Source: Dichotomocladium elegans
Taxonomy: Eukaryota; Mucoromycota; Mucoromycetes; Mucorales; Lichtheimiaceae
Length of the DNA stretch: 64,000 nucleotides
Reading direction: 5' to 3'
Assembly (NCBI GenBank): GCA_025716815.1
Contig: JAIXMN010000013.1
Span: forward strand, 620,001 to 684,000
Under the pieces are notes generated by a model, which saw only the letters and a program-made list of their open reading frames with translations, had not been told where the DNA came from and searched no databases. The translations under genes were made by a program, and so were the position numbers. Positions 22,649 to 37,553 of this stretch are shown piece after piece; the first letter of the stretch is position 1, and each line of letters begins with the position of its first letter.

Positions 22649-25174
22649 CATGTTCAGCGTGCCGCTTGATATTTGTAGACGAGTTATTTCGCCGCAAAGA
22701 TCGCAACAGATTCCAAGAAGATCTGTCAAACATACACGGGTGAATAAAGGTGAAGACTATGGCTGTGAGAGTTAACGCTATGTTACTATTGATACTTGCC
22801 CACTCGTGTTCTGCTCAAGCGCTGTTATTACTGCTATGATCGGGTAGGAGCATGCAAAGCTCGACAGATGAGTCTGAGACCTGATCTATCAAGCTAGTTG
22901 CTGACTTTACCTAAGCTGCGCGTATGCATACTACTCGTCCGCTGCGGAATGACACGTGAAGATGCATAGTCTGTGTGGTCTGGTTTTGGTGGGACACGCG
23001 GGGGATGGACGGAACTGTTACTGATTGAAGGGTTAGATACAATGGTGTCCCGGACCTGTGTCAGGTCGCTCTCGGATCGGTAATGTTTGAGTGTAGCTGC
23101 GGCAGTTTGAATAACCTGGGGAACTGGAGGAAGAGGAGCCGTTAGATAATGCTTTTGCTGTTGAGATAGGGACAGTAAAGGAGTTCTCGGTGATTTAAAG
23201 GCGGCAGACTCGGTTTGTGTACACGCGTTGCCATGACCTCGTCTCGAGCCTACTTGGTTCTTTGCTGTCATGTTAACAGCAACATTAGATCTCGTTGCTA
23301 CGTCCTTAGTTATAGGTGATAGGTAAGCATTGGGAACGGCATCGTTGCTGTTGTAGTCGTAATTGTCAAGAGGTTGATTTTTTTCCTCGGACCTCGATGT
23401 CGACGGCGCCAAGGATGGGGTTTGATTTTCTGGAGAAGACGGTGTCGGGGATAGCAGGAAGTCAAGGACGAATGGTGCGGATGGCGGAGGTGAGGGAAGC
23501 AGGTTCTGCAAGGACGTCGACTTTGAAATAGATAGACGTGTCAGCGCAGCAGTCGATGGGTCTGCTGGTGCCTGCAAATAGTACGCTTGATTTAGAAGTG
23601 CGGATGAAGTATATCTACAAGAGGTGTTTTGTATTTGTGAATCTACCTAATAGCATAAAGAGAGAGAGGGAAAGCCCTCTCAACAATGAATAGACTGATA
23701 ATAACACAGGTTGTAAAACCTAACGGTCGATCGGTGATGAACCCAATGAAAGGGAATACATACCGTTGCATTTATCCCTTTCTCAATACGCAGCGATGTG
23801 CTATTGTGTATATCTAGTTGTGCGCGCTTGGTATGGGGGGGGTCGGGAACGGACTTTCGATGATGAGAAAAAGACATCGTGCAAGTATCTTTTTGCTCCT
23901 TTTCCCATGTGCACGCCAGGTCGTCTGCCAATGGGATATCACTAAGGGGCGAACGTGATCGAAAGATACTAGGTGGTTTCTGCTGATGCTTCAACAAGGG
24001 CGGCAATTGAAAAGATTGTTTGTCTATGCGAGAGGAGGGTGTCAATGCTTATTGTTTCTGGAGGAACAAGTAATGCCCAATAGCGGTATACTTGCCTAAC
24101 TCATAGACAGAATTGCTGCTGCTATACAATTACTATTTGTTTCAGTAGACAAGCGCAAAAAAATTGGTCGATAATAAGGAACTACCTCTTGGAACCAGAT
24201 ATGGCATGGCCTAATTTACCTGCAAGTGCCACAGTGAATATCGATATCTTTGGTGCTCCATCATCATCGCATGGCATACTTACTTTCTGCCGTAGTATCA
24301 CTCCGCATTGGCTGGAAATCATGGAGGGAAAAACTCGATTCGATCACGACAATGGCTGAAGACACTGAGAAGGCTGTAAAGGCATCGACAAGGTTGTGGA
24401 TGTGCAATACAACGTTTGCATTGATCGACTAGGATAGATAAAAAAGAAAAAAAAAGAAGTCGGATTTTTTCCCCACCTTATCTTTTCCCCCCTTTCCTTC
24501 GTTTGCTTGCCTACCTGGATCTCTTCTGCTGTCGCGCAAATGCTTTTTTGGGCCGCAAGGCAATCGACTCTCTGAAGTTGATTGATTATTTTATTGGCCT
24601 CTTGCCGAATGGTAGTACCTAAAGGTGCAGGACGAATCTACAGATAGACATGCTCTTACAAATTAGATATGCTCGACATGGATCACCCCAGCCTTGGACC
24701 ATTTGGATTACATTTGACTTTGCATTAGCCGCCTTTGCAGAATAGTCCAGTAAGGCAGTGGTCAGCGTCCTAGTGATAACCGCCAATTGGGTAGAGGCAC
24801 TCAACAGTGCAATATGTTTCAGTTGCGTGAGGGGCAGGAGAGTTCGCTTTTGGGTATTGCAACTGTCATGAAGAATGCTTGGTACTAGCACCAATATCTC
24901 GATAACAATGTCCTCTAGCGTTTTCCAAAATTTGGCTTGTAGCTAAAACGGGAGAACAGATATAGGTGACCTATGTATTTTTTTCTTCAAGGATTGGTCT
25001 ACTTACATAACTTCGATTGCTGCAATACATCTGCCTAAACTTTAACCGAATGGATTCTGCATCAGGCTGGTTACTAGTTGTTGCTGTTGCTGCTGCTGCT
25101 GCCGTGGCGATGCTACTGCTGAGTGTATCGTGTGAAAAACAGTCCACGTCGATCATGGCACCGCCTCCTCGCAT
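20359..25174 (-). CDS. Ras guanine-nucleotide exchange factor (RasGEF-N plus RasGEF, Cdc25-like)
   Basis: Seventeen exons can be chained on the minus strand (25007..25174, 24687..24942, 24515..24618, 24284..24428, 24186..24219, 24096..24121, 23764..24023, 22911..23571, 22800..22833, 22647..22722, 22501..22543, 22445..22474, 22238..22402, 22023..22186, 21315..21956, 21134..21223, 20359..20988), about 1175 residues. The N-terminal half is partly helical, then Ser/Pro-rich. The RasGEF-N module reads KRRIVAGTAERLFLRLADEG ... YIMNHPSFTTSPELFENLAA ... IYRVLNIIVRWIKIQYQDF. The catalytic domain includes DAKHIARYLTLADFYILKC, LTHWVIHELVSL, AGFRHILDIAKLCLEWNNFH, MWDGLPKAELNMF, PFFPLVLKDITFYMDG and a C-terminal YRFANELDHLAFFSP. 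Two introns use GC rather than GT donors. The 5' end may lie further upstream; no SH3 domain was found. Convergent with the Sec7-PH gene (about 320 bases between st ops). Confidence 0.85.
22601..22646. repeat. (CA)n microsatellite inside a RasGEF intron, touching the 5' splice site
   Basis: A CA run on the plus strand ends exactly where the RasGEF exon 22647..22722 ends. Read on the gene's strand, the intron therefore starts GTGTGTGTGT, so the microsatellite itself supplies the splice donor. Confidence 0.85.
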
Positions 25175-27199
25175 AGACAGATGGGAAATTGAGCGAACAG
25201 GTTTTGGGGAAGAGAGGATGGGGAAGAAAAGGTAAGAGGAAAAGGAGAAGTGTTAATAGTTGGACCACGCGCATGATGGGGTATGTCGATGGGTGAGAAG
25301 GGGGTCAACAAGGCGTGTAGTAATTGACCATGAACACCCCTTAACATAATGACTTTGACCCGTTTTAATTTTTTCCTTTTTTTTTTCTTCCCTCTCCACT
25401 CTTCCCTGAATGCTCTCCATTCCTATCCAGCAAAACTCGTCTATACCCTTCAAGCTACAGTATTCCTTCAACTCGATCAATTCCATTGTACCGACGGCCT
25501 ATTCAATTATATGCAAGTAAAAGTCATCGGTAGCAGAAGATGTAACGTGTTTAGTTATAACGGTGGAATCTTTACCTGAGGCAACACCTCCGCATGGCCC
25601 CAATCCCGCATCAGACGAAGGAGGTCTGGGTTCTTGGGTACAACTCAGCTCAATGACGCTCCTGTGCCTGAGGAAGCCCATGTATTAAAAATGTGAGGTT
25701 CATACTTCACGGCTGGTAATTTCTCCTATGTCTTTGACGCTCTTTCATGCTAGATCCGATCATCGTCCATAAATCACAATGGTCGTGCCGTTCTTCTGCA
25801 CCAGCCCGTGTTGCTCCTGATTTCTCTTTTTTCTTTCCTTTCTACGGTGGGATACTGGATTCTGAAATAGCTAAAGACATTTCTTTCTGAACTCTCTTTT
25901 GATGCTCCACTCCACCAGCCATAACAGCTGATGGATATTACTGATCAAAGTTGCTTTACGTTGTCATGTCTTATTTCATTTCCTATATAATGCTGTTCAA
26001 AATACAAAAAGAATGTCGCATAGAATTATATGAATATCATCGTATCAATAGGTAAAAAGATTTCGTTATCAACGACCCTTTGCACTTTAACTTACCACCC
26101 GTCTCACACCAGTATATTCCTGGTGTGCACATGGGTATAACCATTCCCTTCCCCTTTCATGGGCTGGTGGCTGTGAGAATTTCAAGCTACATGTCATGAT
26201 GTCTGATGATCCCGATATTGCTCCTAAGATTGTGGCTTTCTTTGGTATAGTAACCACTGCAGAAATCCCTTCCTTGGGCTATGCCTTGCTCTGCTTCATG
26301 ATAATATGGAATCCAAACTCATCGAGAGAAATAAAGTCAATCTCAGTCAGATTCTATCGACGTTCCCTTGATCTTCGCATCGCTGCATATTCCTACCTGC
26401 AGGCTGAAACCGAGCCTTCTTTGCATTCATTTTTCATAAATCGTTGGAATACCCTAAGACTCTCTAAATTTTGCATTACTTGATGGATTCTCATCAACCC
26501 ATTCGAAAGATAACATTCTTTTTGTTCTTTAAGAATATGTGAATCATCTCTGTCTCTATGTAAAAAAAAAATGCTGTCAAGGCTCTTTTTATAGTTTAAT
26601 GGCCATCGCTGCGCTGAAAGTATACGGATTTCTAGTTGTTAGACAGCAGTTGATGCACTCAAGATGTCCCCAATCATCAGTTTGAAAAATCTGACCTTAT
26701 CTTTGTCGGTGTACTTGGCCGGACTTAAAGTCTGCGTCTATCCTTTCGCTTGGGATATGTGCGAACATAGAAAAGACCAAATATATTTCTCAGGGTATAT
26801 ATATACTTATTCCCATAATTGCTTTGCCATCACCCATAAAGACTTCTAAGGAAGCGCGACTACTACGCTTTGCCTTTCCCCTTAAAGATATTCAGAGAGC
26901 CATCGGGGTTAGACTGCTCCGGTCTAAGTACTACGGTTCTGGTGGACCATCCGCATTCAGAATATACGCTCTTCAGATGTACAAAGATCAAAGACAATCC
27001 TGATAATTGCTAGCATGAAACTATACCTTCCTGCGTAGTAATAATCGAGAATATTACTGTAGGACCCCTCACGGGCATGGTGCATAGACGCAAAATGAAG
27101 GCGCAGTTTCTCCATCAAACTCCGATTAGCAAGTTATTCATACATTCAAAAAAAAAACCGCTTGCTTTCCAGCTTTTGTTTTCCCATAAAAGCTTCTTA
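25175..27199. other. Divergent spacer between the RasGEF and PRP5 genes
   Basis: About 2 kb. Short frames such as one on the minus strand near 25499..25681 and one on the plus strand near 25370..25579 look faintly protein-like but have no family match; either could be a missed 5' exon. Between 25700 and 27000 the sequence is AT-rich with no supported gene or tRNA-like structure. Confidence 0.4.
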
Positions 27200-31110
<3,911 letters not shown>

Positions 31111-31120
31111 AAAGAATGAG

Positions 31121-31180
31121 CGCGCGCGCGCGTGTATGTGTGTGTATGTGTGTGTGCGCGCGTGCGTGCGTGCGTGCGTG
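31121..31180. repeat. (GC)n/(GT)n alternating purine-pyrimidine tract
   Basis: Starts 10 bases after the PRP5 stop: a CG run, then TG and TGCG repeats. About 60 bases of alternating purine and pyrimidine, a sequence type able to adopt left-handed DNA. It lies in the presumed 3' UTR. Confidence 0.85.
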
Positions 31181-31293
31181 GATGGAGGATGTGCGAGGGC
31201 GAGTGAGAGAGAGAGAAAAAGCGCATGTCCCTTTTTCTTTTTATTTTTGGAATGCATGCATCGGGAGCTTAGCATGCATAAACACGATGAAAA

Positions 31294-33122
31294 TCAGTTG
31301 GCTCCTCCGAAACTATCTTTGCGAATGTCAAATAAACGCCCCAAGTCTTTTCCTTCTCGTATTAAGCGAATGCTTTTGAAAGCGTTGCCATTTGGCCGCT
31401 TGTCCTTTGTGATCTTGCCATGGCGATCCAGGATCTTGGTCTCTAATGCGGTAGGTGTCTCGAAATCCTCGTAGATCTCGTCACCCAATTCAATGGACAA
31501 ACCCGTGGTGCCATTGGCTTTGACAACCTGTTTGGTGAGGGTGAGGGCGAGGGCGAGGGGGGGAAAGCATGAGCGGTATAATAATCTATCGTCTTTGCCC
31601 GCACCCCTGCATTCTCCTTACCCTCATTGATCTGGAAACAACGACTTTGCATGCGCTGAAGTTTCTCTTGTAAACTATGATGTCGTGCTCTCGAATAAGG
31701 CCTCTGCGGCACATGTCCTTCAGCGTAATGTTCTTCGAGTCCCTATGCGTAGACTGGTAATATAAGCAAAGGATATATATATATATATATATATATATGG
31801 ATATATGGAATAGACGTGTTATGTGTGTATGAAAAGTGACTATCGTGACAGCGTACCCTGCAACGTTATGCATCTTGTCTCTGTCCCCCCAATACGTCTC
31901 AAAGGCTTCATCCTAATGGAATATGCGTGAATAATTTAAACCCCTATCTCTTGCTTTCCCTCTCTCCCTCTTCCCCTCCACTCCCCCCAATGCATTGTTT
32001 ACAGTGCGCATAACAAGATGGTTGATCCCATTCATTTACCGTCCATACCTGGAAGTTGACTCCCAACATAATATCCATCTCCGATGGATCGCTGTGGTGC
32101 GAGTGAATCGTGCTGATGTTGCTGTTGCTAGGTGATATGGAGGAGGTTGAGGTGATGCTTGTATTATTATTCATATGGGCCATTGCGGCGAGACACGCCG
32201 CGTCAGATAATGATGATGGACAGGTGGTGATTGCTGGTGGTGGTGTTGTTGTTGTTGTTGCTATTGCTGGAACTGCTGTGTGGCTGCTATGAGAGGTGCT
32301 GCTAGTGTCACTACTATTCATATCAGGTTTAGAAGGCATGGACTGCCAGCCCAGCAGCGCGTTCCAGAGAACCGGATTTTCATCCTTTGAGAAAAATGAA
32401 TGCTGGACAGCCTGTTGCTGGGGATACGGACACAGCTGCTGCTCTGCGTCTGGATTTTGAAAATTGCTCTTGCTAGTACTGCTGGTGCTGCTGGTGCTGC
32501 TGCTGCTCCTGCTGCTGCTGCTGCTCCTGCTGTTGTTGTTGTTTTCGAAAGGCATAAGTCTCTTTACCTCGTCTTGTCCGTCCGCCGACAATAATTGAAA
32601 CGTTTGGAGACAAAATATCGACTATAAGAGAAATCATTTGTTTTTTTAAAAAAAGGATGTACATATGCAACCAAAAGAATATCGAATAATTAATGATGAG
32701 AAAAAGAGACAAATGGAGATGGATGTAATCGGTAGATTTTGACTACATAGATGTCTCTTTCTTTCTCGTTCTCTCTCTCTCTCTCTGCGCGTGTGTATAT
32801 GCATTTAGGAGGCAACAAGGAAAAAACAACGTACATCAAGCGGTGTACTCGCGAAAGCATCGTTCGAACCGGTGTATAGGTAATCGACAGCCCAAGGATG
32901 GTTTGCATCCTCGTAAACTAAGCGCTTTTCAGAATTTTGGTGCTGGAGGGGGCCGTTGATTTCAAAACTTTCGTCAGAGCAAAAGGTCTGGGACTGGATA
33001 CCGAGTGGATTGGTGTCGTAATCTGTATCTAACGGTGATGTGCTACTCTCATGCTTGATATGCGTCCCGCCATAATGATGATGGGCATCTGAGAAGGAGG
33101 TGTAGGGATTAAAATAGGCCAT
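31294..33122 (-). CDS. RAMA-domain protein with disordered Ser/Gln-rich N-terminus
   Basis: Five exons on the minus strand: 32835..33122, 32049..32621, 31857..31912, 31622..31742, 31294..31527; about 423 residues, phases consistent. The start MAYFNPYTSFSDAHHH is an ATG. Residues up to about 285 are low complexity with runs of Asn, Ser and Gln. The last 140 residues form a compact unit: ITLKDMCRRGLIREHDIIVY, KRNFSACKVVVSRSMRVV, GLSIELGDEIYEDFETPTAL, then RPNGNAFKSIRLIREGKDLG. This order (a 'L..LL..GLL..GD' helix-strand, an 'I...GE.Y.SPSA' strand-helix, and a closing 'NGW' strand) matches the RAMA domain, known from MPND and bacterial restriction/methylase-linked proteins. No MPN/JAMM protease domain follows. 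A role in recognising modified DNA or chromatin is inference. A (TA)n run sits in the intron at about 31774-31798. Confidence 0.65.
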
Positions 33123-34816
33123 ATATAAAAGCTGTAAAAGATAAAAGAAAAGGTAGAAGATTGGGATAAAAAAGCGAGGACAAGAAAAAGAGAGAGAGAG
33201 AGACAGAGAGAAAAAGAAAGAGACTACGAACACCTTTCTTTTTTCCCGTTCCTATCACTGCCTATCTACATAAAAAGAACATATACGCGCACATAAAACG
33301 TTAAACTACCGTTGCCGAAGGGGTTGGATAATGGGGGTCGAGTTTCTTTTCTGGTTCTCTGGCAATGCATACCTATTTTACTTGGTAACGCCGCCTTGGT
33401 GACACATGATGGTTTTCGTTAAGGATTGCTGTTATTGTTTCATCTTATTTTGTTATTTAAGTACCATAGACACAACCCACAAATACACCAGATATTTTTT
33501 CTCTCTGTTTTTCTATTTTATTTCTTCTAACTCTGCGGATGCGCTGTTGTACTTATGAGACCTACCCTGGTTTTCCCCATGCATAATAGAAACGAGACAC
33601 GTGCTTTGTGTCACAGCTCTAAAACGGGTAGACACAAGATGTCAAAATCCCAAGCTTTTTGAATCGTAGGAAAGGTGCATGTAAAAAAAACATGCTTTTT
33701 TTTTATTTTCTCAATCGACCTTTGAAGTTTCTTTATCTGGGGGAGCTTTTACTCTGCAATGGACATTGCCATGAAAAAAGAAATCTGACATCCTGTGAAT
33801 ATATCGTTCCTGAACCAAGCTGTAGGCAGCACGCTTGAAATTAAATGTTGCATGTGTACATATGCATTAATGACATCCTTTTAATTCTCATCTAGCAACA
33901 GCCGCAAAGGCATATTCTCGGAATACACGCAGAAGAGCATATGCACCACATCCGATACTGTACATCAGATATACGAAGGATCTTGATACAAATCGAGTTG
34001 CTGCTGCACACCCGGGGTACGTAACTTAAGATCATTACGTATTGCTTTTTCTTAAACTATTATGCGTGGAGCAAAAACTTGGTCCCTTCTCTGCTCTAAA
34101 ATCACTAAACCAATAAACACAGTCTGAGATATCCCGTCTACCGCACATCTTGCACACACTTACGCAGCAGCCAGCATTCTAATTTTTCTTCTTGCTAGAT
34201 TGATTCAATTCTGTTTCTCGGCTGGCCATTTTTGCAAGTTGTACCTCCTCTCCCTCCTCCCCCTTGATGCCCTATATTTCATTTCCAATATTTCTAATGT
34301 GAATCCATTTTTTATTCTTTAGCTCATGCCTCAATTAACATGCGTGTCGAAATGGCTTGTACAATAAGCCAATAACCATGTATATTCTCTTCTTAAAAAC
34401 TCGGTAACATCATATATATTAATAATGAAGTACGAGTGTTCTGGAGGAAAACTACAGTAAATTAAAAAGCATCCGATGTATCATTAGAAGCTAACGAGAG
34501 GAGTCATGCCGTATAGCGTTTGCTTGTCGATGTTTTTACTCAATTCACTCCATTTATTGTAGGCGATATCTTGCATCAACTGACTTACCGGACAGGGTCA
34601 GTTGTCACAGCTGGAGTGATAAATATCGATGCAATGACTCCGGCGTTGAGGCATTTGGGTCCATATGTATTTTCTCAGACCATATGGAGCGATCCTTGTG
34701 GCGTTTATGTACTGATATTGGGCAGATGAAGTAATTCTTGAAATTCAGGAGGGAAGTTTTGGAAGGTAGGCTGGAATTTTTCTTTTCCTTCCTCAATACC
34801 GAGTTGCAGCTCAGCA
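33123..34816. other. Divergent spacer between the RAMA and GATA genes
   Basis: About 1.7 kb, AT-rich, with pyrimidine tracts on the plus strand near 33480-33530. The minus-strand sequence just upstream of 33122 is a pyrimidine-rich leader with a TATATA element at 33121-33127 that is too close to the ATG to be an ordinary TATA box. No gene is supported. Confidence 0.45.
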
Positions 34817-37076
34817 ATGTCCAGTTCAGCTATCATTGCAGCGAGGAAGCGCATTGAGGCAAACTTGAGAAGTTTCAGTCTACCAACTAGTGTTGACTCG
34901 ACAGTCGCTGACGAGGAGAGCGTGAAAAAGTAAACCGCTGCAACAATCAGAAAACAAATGATCTTTGACAGCGCATTAACCGGTGTTTGCGCGTATGCGC
35001 TTTAGCGGACCATTCCTGCTGTCTTTGCTTCAATCGCGCCTCAACTGGCTTAATGTTTTTATAAGATATCGACAGGATCCCATACAGCAACCTCGGCGAG
35101 CAATCAACACGCGCCGCAAATGGCCTCACATGCGGTTTCTCGGCACTTGTACCGTCGAATTAGGCCCTCATTCATTCGCAGAGACATCATTTTACGAAGC
35201 GCTCCGCTCTGAATCGTGGAGTCGCATTGCAGAGGCAGCGGGCCTTGCCGATTTCGCCACAGACGCAGAGGACCAAAACACGGAAACACAGGAGGAGAAA
35301 GATTTAATACAGAAAAAGCGTTTGGTTTATTCTGATATCGTCATGGAATTTAAAGAAGCACCTGGGGAGCGACTCGTCTTTCCGAAAGACACAATCATCC
35401 AAGTCAACTCATCAATGGAAATACTCGGCTCGTTCCTCCTGCCAATGGATCCTGGAGCAGCAAATGATTTTTTTCGGCAACCCAGCGAGAAGATTGCGCT
35501 CTGGGGCTCGCAATGCAATATACCTCAAATACGTCAACAAATAACCGCAGTGCCGTTGGAACTGAGATCGGATATTGCATGCGAAAACAAAGTGTACCAG
35601 CCTGCCAATATACGCCTCCTCCAGGTTAATCCTGATATTTTAGATGCTATCCTTTCCGTCGTTCATTCACCCCATACAGTGCGCGAGCAGATGGAAGCCA
35701 AGGTTAGAACGTGTTCTCCTGGAGCGCATGGGTACAACACAAGGAAGTAAATAACAGATACGTAGCTCAAAACCGTTCCGGAAAGAATGTTTCTTCAGTT
35801 GTCTAAAACGGACAAGACAATCGAGGTGAGCAGACCAGGCCATGTACCCCGATAAGAATCTCATTAGCGTTGATCATTTCAATGCAGGACTTGGCCCAGA
35901 AAGCATATACCGTTCCGGAAATAGGATCAGGACCTATCCAGGCTGAGAAAAAACGTAATGAAGCCCTTAACGCGATCCGCCTTGGGAAGCGTTCACGGAG
36001 CGATATCCCCGAAGAACGTGAGTTGCTTTTGAAGAAAGGAAATTAACGGCCATACTCACGCAATGGTTCAGTCGTTCCAAAGGGCAAGAGCATAAACAGT
36101 AAGGAGGATGGGTTTCGGAAATGCTACTACTGCAGTACAAAAGCAACGTCGATGTGGCGGAAAGGCCCAGAGGGTACAGGAACGTTATGCAATGGCTGTG
36201 GTTTGCTCTGGGCGCAAGGCAAGATTTTGAAAGGCGCGCCTGTCATTAGCAAAGAAGAAGAGAAGAAGAGGAGAAGAGAACAATGGGAGAAGGAGAGAGA
36301 ACTCATGGAACATGAAGAATGGGAGCGTGCAAGACATCGACAGAAACCAGAGCCAAATAGGCCTGCAAAAACTTCTGCTGCCAAGATACCCACCAAGGCC
36401 ACACCACAATCACATCAACCGCACCAGCAACCCAACCCAACCAAAGGTATAAATTGCAGAGGAATGGCAAGGCAGCGTCCTGACCAATTATATCTTCTTT
36501 TTTTTCCCTTAAATAATAACACCAGCGCTGGTAAACATTGCTCCCCACCCAGCTCAACCGTTACCACATGCTATGCAAGATCCAATTCCCATCGGAGGAG
36601 CAGCTGCAACAACGACGAAGGAGAAGTCAACACCATCGCCATTGTACAATAGCACACTGGGAATCCCGCTACCTACGCTCTCTATCGGCTTTGGGTCACA
36701 AGAAACATTTGTTCACCCTCACTGCTCCGTGACGCTGAAGAACACTTGCTTCTCTGTAAATTTAAACAAGGATGACAATCCACCTGCGACGGTCAATATT
36801 GCGAAAAGAGATCTCAGGAATGCAAAATTTGAAGTGACCGAGGACGACGGGACAGATACTCAGAAAGCCTTATTAATCTTGACTCTCGATGCCGCAGAGG
36901 GTCCGACCATTCGGGCTTTTGACATCGACTTGTTGTCTCCTGACGACAATACGCAGCAGATGGTGATCAAATTTCTAGAGAAACGTGATATAAATGGAGA
37001 TGGAATTGTCAAGCGTATCTTGGAAACATGGCTCGATACGCCGATTGTATCCGAAGCTGAAGAAGAATCAAAATAA
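34817..37076 (+). CDS. GATA-type zinc-finger protein with conserved flanking regions of unknown function
   Basis: Six exons: 34817..34929, 35066..35702, 35766..35825, 35888..36017, 36072..36446, 36526..37076; about 621 residues, phases consistent. Start MSSSAIIAARKRIEANLRSF. A single GATA finger lies near residue 330: CYYCSTKATSMWRKGPEG followed by GTLCNGCGLLW (C-x2-C-x18-C-x2-C with the W-R-x-GP core), then a basic tail AQGKILKG and a Lys/Arg/Glu helix. Regions on both sides look like folded, non-repetitive protein: upstream LVFPKDTIIQVNSSMEILGS and downstream PTLSIGFGSQETFVHPHCSV. That is unusual for GATA regulators such as AreA or SreA, whose flanks are disordered. It has no light-sensing PAS/LOV motif that I can see, so a white-collar protein is unlikely. 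It may be a chromatin-complex subunit rather than a classical activator. Function unknown. Confidence 0.8.
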
Positions 37077-37553
37077 ACGTGTGGCGATCATGTGCTCTCG
37101 ACAAAACCGCGTGGAGCTCAGAAAACACGGATAGGTTTTTACTATATGCGAGGGTTACACGGCTGATCACTCCATTCGGAGCCTACGGGACTGCATTCAT
37201 GCCCGACATGGCCCAGACCGATCAATCGCTCATGGCCGTGGACGGAAATCAACTTTGTACTTGAATTATGCATGCTTGCTCTTTTCTCTTTCTTTCCTTC
37301 TCTCTTTCAATATCTTCCTTATCCTATAGCAGCGTATGCCTGTGGGCTTCTCCCTTTTGTCGCTTCTCTTTTGAACAATTGGACTCGTTTTTTCTGCATA
37401 TCTCTGGATTACGAGCATAGGTAAAAGTAGCTCCCATGAAGATAAGCACAACAAAGCAATCGATTCATGTTCTACCACATCAACCTTCTCTTTCTATCCT
37501 GTCACAAGTCTATTGACCTCTTATACGCGCATCCTCAGTCTTCGCACTCGACA

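Noticed and set aside
26196..26483. 95-codon plus frame in the RasGEF-PRP5 spacer
   Set aside because: ATG start is present, but AT-rich composition, lack of any motif and absence of promoter or splice context make it likely chance.
26880..27000. Possible small RNA or tRNA gene
   Set aside because: No acceptor stem or B-box-like sequence could be folded by eye; nothing supports an RNA gene.
32049..32110. HSHHSDPSEMD near the end of an exon in the RAMA gene, similar to a JAMM metalloprotease motif
   Set aside because: The rest of an MPN domain is missing and the segment sits in low-complexity His/Ser/Asn sequence, so the likeness is chance.
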